This document shows, in pieces, positions 40,737-52,400 of a stretch of 64,000 bases of DNA (positions within the stretch are counted from its first letter, which is position 1; every line of letters starts with the position of its first letter). The notes beneath the pieces were generated by a model, which saw nothing but the letters and a program-made list of their open reading frames with translations, was not told where the DNA came from and did no database searches. The stretch covers positions 1-64,000 of the forward strand of contig JAOVVO010000257.1 of assembly GCA_028564675.1 (NCBI GenBank), given 5' to 3'. Both the position numbers and the translations under genes were made by a program. Source of the stretch: Onchocerca lupi. Its lineage: Eukaryota > Nematoda > Chromadorea > Rhabditida > Onchocercidae.

Positions 40737-43700
40737 GACCTTTTGACCATTTTAATATAAAAAGAACTCAAAAAAAAAAAAAAAAGAATTTTAAGGAAAT
40801 TAGCTTGACTTATAACTTAAATTCTAGTTAATTTCCTTGGAATTCAGGATAGTCAAACTTTTTCAGATTTATTCTTCGAATAATTATTTATTATAAAAAA
40901 GAATATCAGATTGTTTAAATGTATATATTGGAAATGAAGTAATGATAAATGATGCAGCAATGAAATTATAAAGTAAATTTGAAGAAATTAGAGAAAAAAA
41001 TAGGCAGATTACTAAAAATTAATAATCGGAAATTAATAATCAATTGGTCGTCTTCTTTTTCAATTTATGTATATATAATAAAGTCTAATGAAACATAATC
41101 GATGCTGAATTATTTGTTAATTTTAATTCTTGAATTTAAAAACATACACATAAAATTATACTTCAAAAATATTCTAATACTCTCAATTAATATTTATCAT
41201 ATACAATTTAAAATATTAATTTTAGTTTTTTAATTTGAACTTTTAAGTTATTTTTAAATTTAACAAATTTTGATAATAAAGCTAAAAGAATGCTCAATTT
41301 TTTTCTTTAATTATATCATTTCAGATCACAAATTTGATCATAAATATACGAGAAATAACTGATAAAAATATTTGAAAATAATTTGAAATAACTTGATAAT
41401 TACCAAAAAAAAAAAAATTAAATTACTAAAAATAAAGATTGCAATTTTTATTAAAAATCTATTTTTTATTAAATAATCCCATTTTAATTCTAAATATTTT
41501 AATAGAAATAATATTAAAAAAAAAAAAAAAAAACAATTTGATTTTAAATAATCTAAATTTTCATTCTAAATATTTCAATCATTAAATTTGAATGATAAAC
41601 AGGATATAAAATCTTTTCTTCTCATCATAATTTGGATATTATATTTCAACAAAAATTTTTATATGCATGTAAAGAAAGAAATTTTTAATGATTAAATATT
41701 CATTTATTGTACCATTGTTGATTAATTAATTATTATGCAATAGAGGATAATCTTGATTATTTCATATTTAAAATCAAAAATTTAAAATCAATAAATAAAT
41801 ACAAAATACTCGTTTTGTTAAATGTTGGCATATCAAGTTTATTTATTGGTCTAATTAAAATTCATGATTACTTCTTCTGTATAATATTCATAAAAATTCG
41901 GCAACATTTTCATTACTTCTCTTTCATCTTTACCGACGACAAACAACTTTTATGATGATTTGAAGGAAATCTTTTAAGAACTTGTTTCCTGTTGCCACTA
42001 AATAATCCAATATCATATCATATCTACTATTGTCTATTTTACAATTATTGGCTATCATATTTCAAAATCAGTTATAATAAAATGAAAATGAAAATGTATC
42101 GTTAAATATTTTCATGCCCTTCAAACGTAATAATTTCTCAAAATTAAATGGATAATTTTAAATTAGCAAAATTATGGAGGCCAAAAAAAGAAAAAAAAGG
42201 ATCGTTTTCGAGAAAGAAAAAAAAAAGTTTGCTATTTTTTTAATGTTATTTATGAAATTATTCAAATGTATAAAAAAATTTTCGATTTTTACTTCCCTTC
42301 CAACAATAATTTTCATGTAATATAATAATGCTATGATATAAGCTAAGCATCGAAATAAAACTTATGAGGAAAAAAATTAGAGTACTGCTTTTAATAATAA
42401 TTATTGTAGCAAGTATTTCGAAAAAAAATCTAATGCAAAGCAAGAAAAAAACGGCAAAAATAAAATTCATAATAGGAAAATAAATTATCGCAAGGAAAAT
42501 CTTTGACATGTAATTGATAAATTAATTATCATATACAAAAGAAAATCAATTTCTAGTAACAACCAGGATACTGCAAAATAAAATTGGATAATAAGGCCCA
42601 GGATTGAAGACACAACCCAAAAAAAATTATCCTATAATTTTATCAAGAATAGAATAAATTCATTGTATTCAAAAAACGAATGATGAAAAAGCTGTTCAAA
42701 CCTTCTCCCATCAAAAAAGTAAACCAAACTATGCTTTAATATTAAAAGAAGAAACTAAAAATGAAAATCGATTTTTATTTTTAAAAAGTAAAATCAATTT
42801 TGAATGCTAATTTTTCAAAAAAATTAAACGATAAAGAAATTTTTGGAAACTATCATATCGAACAGTAACTCAGGATTCACATCAATTATAATAAAAATGA
42901 AATATACACAAAAAAAAAAAAAAAAATCCTGAAATCATGAAATTCCACACCAGATATATATATATATATATATGCAAATTAGAAAAACAGCAGTGAAGAA
43001 AAAGCAAAACAAGTTATTTTAACCCGATAAGAGCTAGAAAAACAGAAAGAAACAAAAAAAAAAAAAAAGGTAATAATGAGCGATTAATGCACGGCAATAA
43101 ATATTGAATGTTCAGGGTTATTTCTTCTCAAAAAAAACTATTTTTCTTCTGGAATTCCACAAAAAATTTTATTTTCTAAAAAAAAAAAAAAAAAGAAAAA
43201 GGAAAAACCATAAATTATATGCTTTAATGCAATTATTTTTGTCATAAGTAGTAAAAATCAAGCATATGGTAAATTTCTAATTTAGAAATTTCATTTTCAA
43301 TAAAAGAAGTAAAAATATGATTCGCATATAAAAAGAAAAAAAAAATTCGTTACTTAAGCGAATATTGTAAGTATCAGCAAGATGAAAAATTATATATCTC
43401 ACTGATATCTTAATCCTAAACATTACATTGAAAATCAAAACAACCTTATTGGATAATAAACTTGGTAAATAAAATTTTAATCCTGAAAGACTGAAAACTA
43501 ACATTTTTTCATGTTTAATTCATGCAATAATCTCATGTATCATACAGGAGTTAAATTATACAAGTATGTAGATGTACTGTATAAACCACGAATGAATGAA
43601 TGATAAATGCAACATTTGCAGGAGAAAACAAGTTCAAATGAACTGAAAATAAATATTTCACGTTGTATGCTTGCAAATGGAAAAGAAAAACTTTGAAAAA

Positions 43701-44524
43701 CAATATATTTGACAATATCAATTAACAGTTCATTTATGCTTTTGCATACAGAGAATGTTCGAAGAATTAAACTTTAATCTACAAATGTTTTGATCATTTG
43801 ATGGATTACTGCATTCTGAATAACTAGCTAAGCGAATTCAAACAAATTCACCAAATCGAACATATATAAAATGAAGTTGCTTCAGATTTAATAATAAATT
43901 TGAAAATTAACTTCAGAAGAAATGACGATATTCAGGCATAAGCATATTGCGTCATTAGTAAATAAATAAATAACCAAAGATACAAACAAAAAACAAAACA
44001 AGTATAAATCTTGTGTAAAAGAAGTGGATTAACACTCTTATGAAAAATGAAGGACTAAATCAAAAAAGAACTAATTTGAAGAATTTCATATACTATCAAA
44101 CACGAGCATTATATTAGTTTTTAAATAATTTGTGATTAATGGAACTATCGAGATTAGTTTTTCTATTTTTTCCCTTATCCTGCGAAATCTAGATTGTCAT
44201 TTAACTACTCTTTTTTCTATCAAATCATTATTTGAAGCATTTTTTCTTATTGTTAAATATTTCTCTTCTCCGACCATCTCAATTATACCTAATCAACCGA
44301 ATACATTTGCGATTCAAGCAGCAACAACGACACTTTTTTCATTTAGAAGAAATAATAATGGCAATTATCATCAAATTATAATACCATAAGCCTGATTTTG
44401 GTACAAAAGCACATATAAGTGTACGAAATGCCTCAGAAAAGCAATTAGCGTAATTTTGTTTACGATGACTTTTGTCAGCAATAAGCATTGCGCTTATGAA
44501 AAGCAGATGTAAACAGAAATTTGT

Positions 44525-46430
44525 TCAACTTTCAATCTCCAGCTGAATACCGATCAATTCGGAAAGAAGCTGCACAGCTTGCACTGCCGAAATCTGAAAT
44601 AAAAAAAAAAAAAAAGATGAAACAGTGATAATAAAAGAAAATAAAATCAGAATGAAACTTGTTCTAAGAATGATATATCTCAGAAAGGAAAAAGAAATAG
44701 CTACATACAACTATCTTAAAGCTATCTTGCGCATCCTCAATTTCCTTTTCCTTTTGTATTATTCAGAATGCTAAATGAATCCAAAAACATCAAAGGAAAC
44801 CAAGAGATTGATGGTTATATTTGTACAAAGGCGAAATCGGATAAAATCAACATAACGTAAGTAAGGGAGATTTCTTAATATATGCTGTAAAACATATACA
44901 CAGAGATCAGAGGTAAAAATCCTTATTACAAAAATGTGTTAGATCAGTTTCTTTAATGTACAATTATTTTTTTTATACTTATATTTTTTTTTTCATTTCC
45001 TTTTTAGATATGCTTAATGAGTATGGCAGAATTGTAATGAAATGCGGAAAAAACATATCAAAAAACAAACTTTTCCTGGATTGGTTTGAGTAGAGGCATC
45101 GCAGCATTCCAAATGCTTCGGATCAGTACCAATATCACGTGCCAAATTCCATGATGCATCATGGGTATCGGTAGATTTTTCTTGAAGCGGCAGGACAGTC
45201 TGAACAAATAAACTTAAAACAAAACAAGAACCCACAATAAAAAATTTAATTTGAACAAGCGAAACTAAATTTTTAAACATATATCCGAATTTTTAATATA
45301 TATCAGAAAAAATGATATCGGAAGTTTTAATCTGTAATAGTCAGGCAATTTTTTTGAGCAAAATAATCTAACTTTAACAAAATCAAAAAGCCAACCGTAT
45401 TATTTATCGTATTTATATTCCAGCCCACATCACTATCATCCGGTGTGTTGCTTGCACTTGATGGCACTTCATCAACAGGTTCACTGGGAGGTTGTGAGAA
45501 AGCTTGATGCGGTGCAAACGATGGTACCGGAGGTGCAACTAACAGTGGATTCTGATGATAAGCAATGAAGCCAGGTGCTGGCGGAAAACCAGGAACAGGA
45601 CCAGGCGTTGGTGTGGTTGCAGTTTGGGGCATCATAAGATATGGACCATTGGATACTGGAACACGACCAGGAGTCAGAATCAACTGGGACATTTGCATTT
45701 GCATGCTCATGTTGACCAACTGATCAAACGAATTAACCAGAAGCAAAAAAGGACTCTGAAAATCAACTTTTTCGAAAAAAAAAAAACCTGTATTTAAAGA
45801 GATAACATTCATCTAAGAAAATACTACTATCCGCGAAAAAGGCTGGCCAGATCTCAGTGCACAAAATTTTCATCCAAAAATACTAGCATAGCTTCTTAAA
45901 ATAAAAATACTCGCGAAGTTATCAAATAATAAATGCTTTCCATCTGAAACTTGGAAAAGTGACGAAGATCAACAAAACTATTCATGGAAAATATAAGAAT
46001 CAAACTTAGCTTGAAGAGGATTAAATAAGACTTCAAACAAAAATAGAATTTCATTTCAAACCTTTAAAGAACTTCGAAATAAATTAAAAAATTTCTACCT
46101 GTCCATTACTATAACGTGTCCATTCCGCAAGTGTATGAAAGCGATCTTCGTTCTTCGTTCGAATAAGCATTGCATCTGTGAAGTAACCCGTTTTGCACCA
46201 TTTCTGCATTTCTACCGATGAATATGGACCTATAATTTAATAATAAATATAGACCCTAATAAATAATATAAGAAATTCTCCTAAATTGCTCAAAATTACC
46301 TAAAAAAACTTCAAAAAAAAAAAAGAAAAAAAAGGATTTCCATAAAAAAAAAAAATCTACCATAAACGTGACGATCTTCTCCTTGATAAAACCATTTCGG
46401 GATGTTCAAACCATCACGATTCGGATCCAT
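44525..46430 (-). CDS. Short GYF-domain protein (SMY2/GIGYF-like)
   Basis: GYF domains bind proline-rich peptides; GIGYF proteins act in mRNA decay and translational repression (family knowledge). Exons on the minus strand: 46430-46361, 46229-46099, 45755-45396, 45199-45071, 44593-44525. They total 759 nt in frame, 252 residues. The GYF domain is residues about 10-62, with the order W13-F-Y15, G24-P25-Y26, W34 and G38-Y39-F40. A central stretch from about residue 105 is rich in Pro, Thr and Gln (TPTPGPVPGFPPAPGF). The C-terminal exon is predicted helical (VQAVQLLSELIGIQLEIES). The start is the ATG one base after the acceptor TTTCCAAG, possibly a trans-splice site. Large GIGYF proteins carry the domain internally; here it is at the N-terminus, so either this is a compact nematode form or an upstream coding exon was missed. 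The gene is divergent from PAF1. Confidence 0.88.
44712..44750 (-). other. Probable extra 39-nt exon of the GYF gene
   Basis: Encodes EKEIEDAQDSFKI in phase 0, fitting between exons ending at 45071 and starting at 44593, both phase 0. The joined C-terminus would be a continuous charged then amphipathic helix. The acceptor (ATACAAAAG) is poor, so use may be optional. With it the protein is 265 residues. An upstream AG at about 44772 would instead give a quick stop. Confidence 0.45.
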
Positions 46431-47549
46431 TCTTGGAAAAAAAATGTTAAAAAGTGTAATCATTTTTAATTTCTGAACATTTCCAACAAAAATTTCTACA
46501 TGAACATCATCAAACATGAAAGAATCAAAAATAATAAGATTGATCTTGAAGAATATACACATTATTTAAAGCTTAATCAATTTATCAACTGAATGAATAA
46601 TGAGCAAAAAAACAACTTAATATTTAAGTTATAAATCTATTTCATGAAATTACGCCTATTTACATGCATTGCATCATATTTCACAGCAGTTGTTTTTTTT
46701 TTCTTCCTTCCAGAATATTTCTCGAAATGTAAAAAAAACTTTAACTTGAAAATACCAAAAAATTTTGAAATTTGAATCACTCAATTATTAAGAAGAAAAA
46801 TTTGTTTGCAAAATGAGTCATATTTACTTTTCTCTTTTTGTCCCTTAAAATTCAGGAGAGTTTTATACATTTATTTTGCCGTAAAAATCAATCAAAAAAA
46901 AAAAAAAAAAAAAAAAAATTGCAAACGTGTTCAGATGAGTTTATTACATCTAAATTAAATTAGAAATTAGGTCATTAAGTCCAATCCGAGTAAAATTATT
47001 CACTCAATAGATGTTGCCTATTCTCTCCTTATCATATCATTATTTTACAATGAACATTGTAAAAGAAAGATTCACGATATCAGTTGGAGTTGAAACTAAA
47101 TATATTCAATAATCACACTTATTTCTCATTCTGACTTTAAAAGAATCTCTAAATAAACCTTTAATTAGCTTATTTTGAGCAGCAAAACTCTCACTTCAGA
47201 TCTTTATGATGTGAGAAGAAATGAGCAATTTTTAGATAGATTAAAATAATATTTTACATTATCATAATAACTATCAACATTGGCAATATGTATAGCTAAT
47301 ACTTTTTCATCTTTTTCTTTCTCTTTTTTAGTAAGTAGAGATACAAAATTTAACAAATTTCAACAAAAAAGATTCTTTTTCCGAATGAAATAATGCAGCA
47401 AAGATGAGATTTAGCAAAATTTAACGTTAAAGTTAAAAATAAAATTATTATCTTTCCAGCAAAAAAAAATCATCTTACTAAGTGAAAAAATTCACACTCA
47501 TCACCTCATTATAGAATAAAAAAATTTGAAGAATGTGAAAAATCTTACA

Positions 47550-49430
47550 AATCGATGATGAAATGGATGGATCAATAAGAGAACGAAGAAGATGGTATGA
47601 TGTATTTCGGATACATTGATCGTAAGTGGATAAGCAAAAGAGAGAGTGGAAGATATATATATATATATGAAATCTGAGAAAGAGATAACATATACTTCTT
47701 GATGTGTGTAATAAATATAATCATCATAAATGCTTGATACTTATTGTTAAAAGAAATAAATTAAATGGAATAAGCAAAAATTTTCAACTATCAATCTTTT
47801 GACGTCAATTTTATAAATTTATAAAAAGCAAAAAAAAAAAAAAAAGAAAAAAAAAAGAAAGAAAGAAAGAAATTATGAATGAAGCGACAACATAGGAAAT
47901 TCTTTGCTAATAAGAGTTCGAGAAAGAAAAAAAAAAAGAAAATTCAAAAAGTAAAAAACAATAAGCACAACGATTCGAACTAAAATAAATCTATCAAAAA
48001 CTATCTCTTCCTCTTAGACTTACATCATTCCCTTTCTATCCTTCTCTTTCTTCTTCAAGCTAAAATATCGTTTAGAAAAAATGACCGTAGCTTTTCATCT
48101 TGGTCATTTTTTCTTAAAAGTAAATAATGATGTACAATTCAAAGAAAAAGAGATTACTACATAGAAATAATTTTCTCGACCTTTTTTCTGCTAATCAATA
48201 GAATTTAAACAAGTCATCTGCAAGAAATTAGGGCACTGGCATTTTAACATTTTAATTATTGCCTTACACAATGATTTTACATATCGGAAAATTTGCATAT
48301 TCGAAAACATGCATGTTTATAGGAGTTACAAAAGGCAAATATCATTGTGTATGCATCATGCTGCAATCATTAAAATGCCATATTATAATAATTTAGCACT
48401 TATTATATTAACTTTACAGATATCATAATTTTGCAAACCCCGCAGTAATTTTTAACTGGTATCATCTCGTAGCATTGCAAGAAGGTAACCTCAATTCACG
48501 ATGATGCTAAGGTCAAAGTGTGATATGCGAGAAATAGGATAAAAAATGAATGATACTAATTCACTAATAAGTATACAAAATTGCTTACAATTCCAGGACT
48601 CCCGGGGAAATCTATGGAAATCGAAGAATTGCAAAACTTTTTGCTGTAAATAAATTTACCGAAATATCGATATTTTTGCAAGCCTAAAGAATGCATTTCA
48701 ATCTAGTATTTTTACTAGGCGGCTTTGTTATATTTCTCATCAATCTCAAGATACTACTATCGTCGTAATTCTTCCTCAAAACTTCAACATTTCAGGAGTA
48801 GCTGCGAACTGTTTGGTAGATCACCACTTGTCTGGTGGGCCGCGCTCCTTTGGTGGGCCTCAATTTGATGAAATGTCATGAATGATGAAAAGAAAGAAGA
48901 AAGAAACAGCGAAAAACTAGCAACAGGCCCACCAATCCCAGGCAAATGCATATCCAATACACCAGCAATACATCACCCACCTGCAGAAAAATCGTAGAAA
49001 ATCCAGAAATTAGAAATTACGCGGTCGGCGTTGTGAAAATTGGTGATCTTAATTAGTAGGAATTTTTGTTTTGTTACGATGGGGAAGGGAAAGGGATTAT
49101 AAAAGTATGGAGCAAGTTTTCCAGTTTTTCCTACTCTTTGACGATTTTATCGATCGAGTCTTGATAAAATATGTATAATTTGAGGGTCGAATGATTGATA
49201 GGAATCTAAAAAAGAATAAAATGCATTGTGTTTGAAGAGAGCCCAAAGATTGATAAGAATCAAAATTAGGATGGGATATGTTGTATTTGGAGAGAAAATA
49301 AAGATTGATAAGGATCAGTATAACATTATATGTCCAATTGTTATTGTTTTGCTAAGTTTTCATTTATATTTTTTACACGATGCTATATTTCGATTAGATT
49401 AAAATGTAATATTGTATTTCTAATCATTTT
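47550..49430. promoter_or_regulatory. Divergent intergenic region between GYF gene and PAF1
   Basis: No sustained coding frame was found. The part from about 48200 on is clearly less A/T-rich than the rest of the window. It contains GGTGGGCC at 48834-48841 and 48852-48859 and the inverted GGCCCACC at 48926-48933. It also holds a nuclear-receptor-like AAGGTCA near 48514. A GTAAGATT donor on the minus strand just below 47549 could end a 5' UTR exon of the GYF gene. A shared bidirectional promoter is an inference from layout. Confidence 0.45.
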
Positions 49431-49440
49431 TGTTTTACAG
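49431..49440 (+). promoter_or_regulatory. Probable spliced-leader trans-splice acceptor at the PAF1 start
   Basis: TGTTTTACAG ends exactly at the base before the PAF1 ATG. No coding or donor-bearing exon of this gene is visible upstream, so the acceptor most likely receives a spliced leader, as is common in nematodes. An ordinary cis-spliced 5' UTR exon is the alternative. Confidence 0.6.
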
Positions 49441-52400
49441 ATGGCTAATCTCGATATATCAGGTTCATCATCAACTGTTGGAACACCTCGTCGTTATCCT
49501 GTAAATGGTCGTGATGAGCGTCCAATGTTCGTTTTTTTTTTTTCTTCCAGTTTTTTTTTTTTTTTACGAATTTTCCTCGTATATCGAAATATTTTTATTC
49601 GATATTTATTTATATAAACTAGCAGGACTCGACCACTCTTCGCGTTGCTGATCCTGCTAGTCTATATAAATAAAAATAAAAATGTAAGTGTTCGATCTTA
49701 AATCTCCGAAAATTTTTAAACACGTGGCTTATCTATATAGAAACACGTGTCTGTTCGAATGCAACGTTTTATCAAAATTTCAAATCAGTCGGTGAGGAAT
49801 TTGAAATGTTGTGTGGAAATGAACAACAAACATTTATATTTTTATTTATAAAGATGACGAGTTCAGTATTTTCTTTTTTTTCTTTGTTACCTATTTATTG
49901 GTAGATGATGAAATGTTCAGCAAAAAAAATGTAATTAATGAAATGGTCTTTTTTTTTTTCTCGCTATTTGTAATATTTCATACAACGTATTTTAATCTTG
50001 CAGCAAAACTGATTTCCTTTGTCGTGTCAAATACAGCAATGCATTGCCGGATATTCCATTTGATACGAAATTTTTAGCATGTCCATTTGTTTCCTTAAGC
50101 AGGTTAGTTTGAAATTAAACGCAAAATTTAGCATATATAAACTGTCCGTAAAGCTAATCTCGTGAGCATTTTTTTTTTTTTTGATTTTTGATTCTGATAC
50201 ATCAAGTATAAAGTCAGTCTTAGTTCCATTCATTCATTTAGATCACTTTCTGTTACAATTTTGCTTTTAGCTTATTTTCGCATTTTTCATTTTACTCATT
50301 ATTGCTTTTGCTTCATTATTTTGCTTTTTTCAGGAGTATTTGTTATCTAAAAAGAAAAACATGAAGTTCTTATTTTATACACCTAACAAATTTTGATGGA
50401 AAGTATTTTTATTGTTGGAAGATTAACAGTAATTTCTCTTCATACATATCTTTTTTTAGATTTACTGATTACAAATCATCTAGTTTGGAAAAAAATTTTA
50501 AATTCGAATTGCTCTGTGAACCAGATTGTGGCGTCAATATTGATCTTATCAATCCAGAAACGTATTATGTTGATCCAGATAGCTCAAAAAAGGTACGTAC
50601 CTTTCTTTCTGCCTAAAGATATACATTGACAACAATTGATTTCTTTTATATTACAAGTAGCAATCGTTTTTAGTGATAATTGGAATTAGAATGGAGATGG
50701 AATATATATGGATATTTTTGAATTGAGCAAAGTGAAAATATGCATTTAGCATCGATCATACAAACGTAAATTAGATATATTTATCCAATCTAAGCTAATA
50801 ATTGTTGTTTGCTGAAAATCATCGATTAATTCTTGAAATTTTAGTTTAAAAAATCATGATTAAACGGAGAATAAATTTTTGACAATTTATGAGTTTGTTT
50901 TGTGGTTTTGCTACCTCGAAAACTTTTCATTTTAGCATCATCCTATTGATCTCGAACTTCTCGAAGATGAGCAAGCAAATCCTCAGAATTTACGCAGGTT
51001 TGCCGTTGAATTATATAACTTTATATTTGTTTGATTTTATCTATGATCGGGAAAAAATATATTTTATTCTTGAAGATCTCTGCAACATAGCAAAATGGTG
51101 CCATGGATGAGGAAAACGGAATATATCAGTTCGGAATTTACCAGATTTGGTGTATCAGCAGAAAGACAGGAAACTAGGGTTAGTTATTTTTGTATTGCAT
51201 TTTGCGCGATAGATTTCATTATTTTTTAATTACTTTTATTTCATTTGATGCCTTCCATAAATTTCTTTCTTACTTTCTTTGTTTATTTTTTCGCTCTGTT
51301 CTCTACGTACATTTATACCATACCTCTGATTTCGTTTTGATTGCAAAGTATAGTTGAGAAAAAACGTGAATGGATTATTTAGGCTGATTCATTTTCTCGT
51401 AAATTCTCGCCTGTAGAAATTAATTTTGTATCCTTCTGTTATATATTGATAATATAAAATTTGCTTTGCAAAAATGGGTCCTGCCTGCGGAAAATGAATA
51501 TATTAATATGCTAAACAAATTTTTAGATTGGCTATAGCACAAAGAAGAAATTCCAAACGGATGTATTGTATAGAGATCGAGCATCGCAGATTGCAGCAAT
51601 TAACAAAACATTTGATGATGTAAGTATATTTTGTTGAGGTATAATATATGATTGCTCCAAAAAAAAAATTGAGTTAAAGTTTAATAATGACCCACTCTAT
51701 TCGTTCAGTATTTCTGTGCCATCGATAGATTAAAGATTTAGTTATATATAAATAAAGGAAAGTAATCTTCAGGCATCAAAAACAGTTTTACATCATCCAA
51801 CGAAGAAAGGTGTAACGGCTGTTGAGGAATTGCCACTATTACCAGATTTCGATGTAGGTTTTACTGTAATCTGTGAATACAGTTTTTTCATAATTTTAAA
51901 TCAGGTGATTCTTGAAATAATCCTGAAGTTTCTGTCAATACTCACTATCTATTTGAGGGAGAAGTAATTTCAAAGATTCATGTTACATAAGTTTATTAGA
52001 TTTCTCAAGCGCTTTAAATATGTGGGATAAGAATTTTAGTTCGTTGAATTAAAATGAAAAATGATAAATAACAATGGTTTAAAAATTTTCGTAAATTTTG
52101 AAATAATTCTTTTCAGAATTGGATGCATCCTTTTGCATTGGTTGTGTTTGATGGGGACCCAATACCGCAAAATGATAAAGTTGATGCGCAAACATTAATG
52201 CCACAAGCATTAATACGGTACTTTTTTAAGATTTTTCCTCGTTTGCATAATAGTTCACATTGTTCTATATTTTAAGTAAGTTTTCATGTGAAGAAAATTT
52301 CTCAAGTTCATATAGTATTTCGCATTTCTATTCAGTTATCAATTTTGATTTCACAGTAACTGGACATTATTGATAATTTTTATCTCACGAAACTCGATTT

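Larger units (their letters stand above)
19513..44524. other. 25-kb A/T-rich spacer without a supported gene
   Basis: The spacer is full of A/T homopolymers and local duplications (listed separately). Weak exon-like segments occur at 31736-31815, 41868-41940 and 43620-44390, but none links into a gene model. Short TACTGTA clusters occur near 27095-27385 and 37495-37560. Confidence 0.55.

Noticed and set aside
45555..45797. Plus-strand frame over the GYF gene
   Set aside because: It is antisense to the well-supported third exon of the GYF gene and has no exon signals.
49618..49661. tRNA-like look of the hairpin and loop
   Set aside because: No cloverleaf arms, anticodon stem or B-box GTTCGANTC at the proper spacing. 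The symmetry is explained by the foldback repeat.
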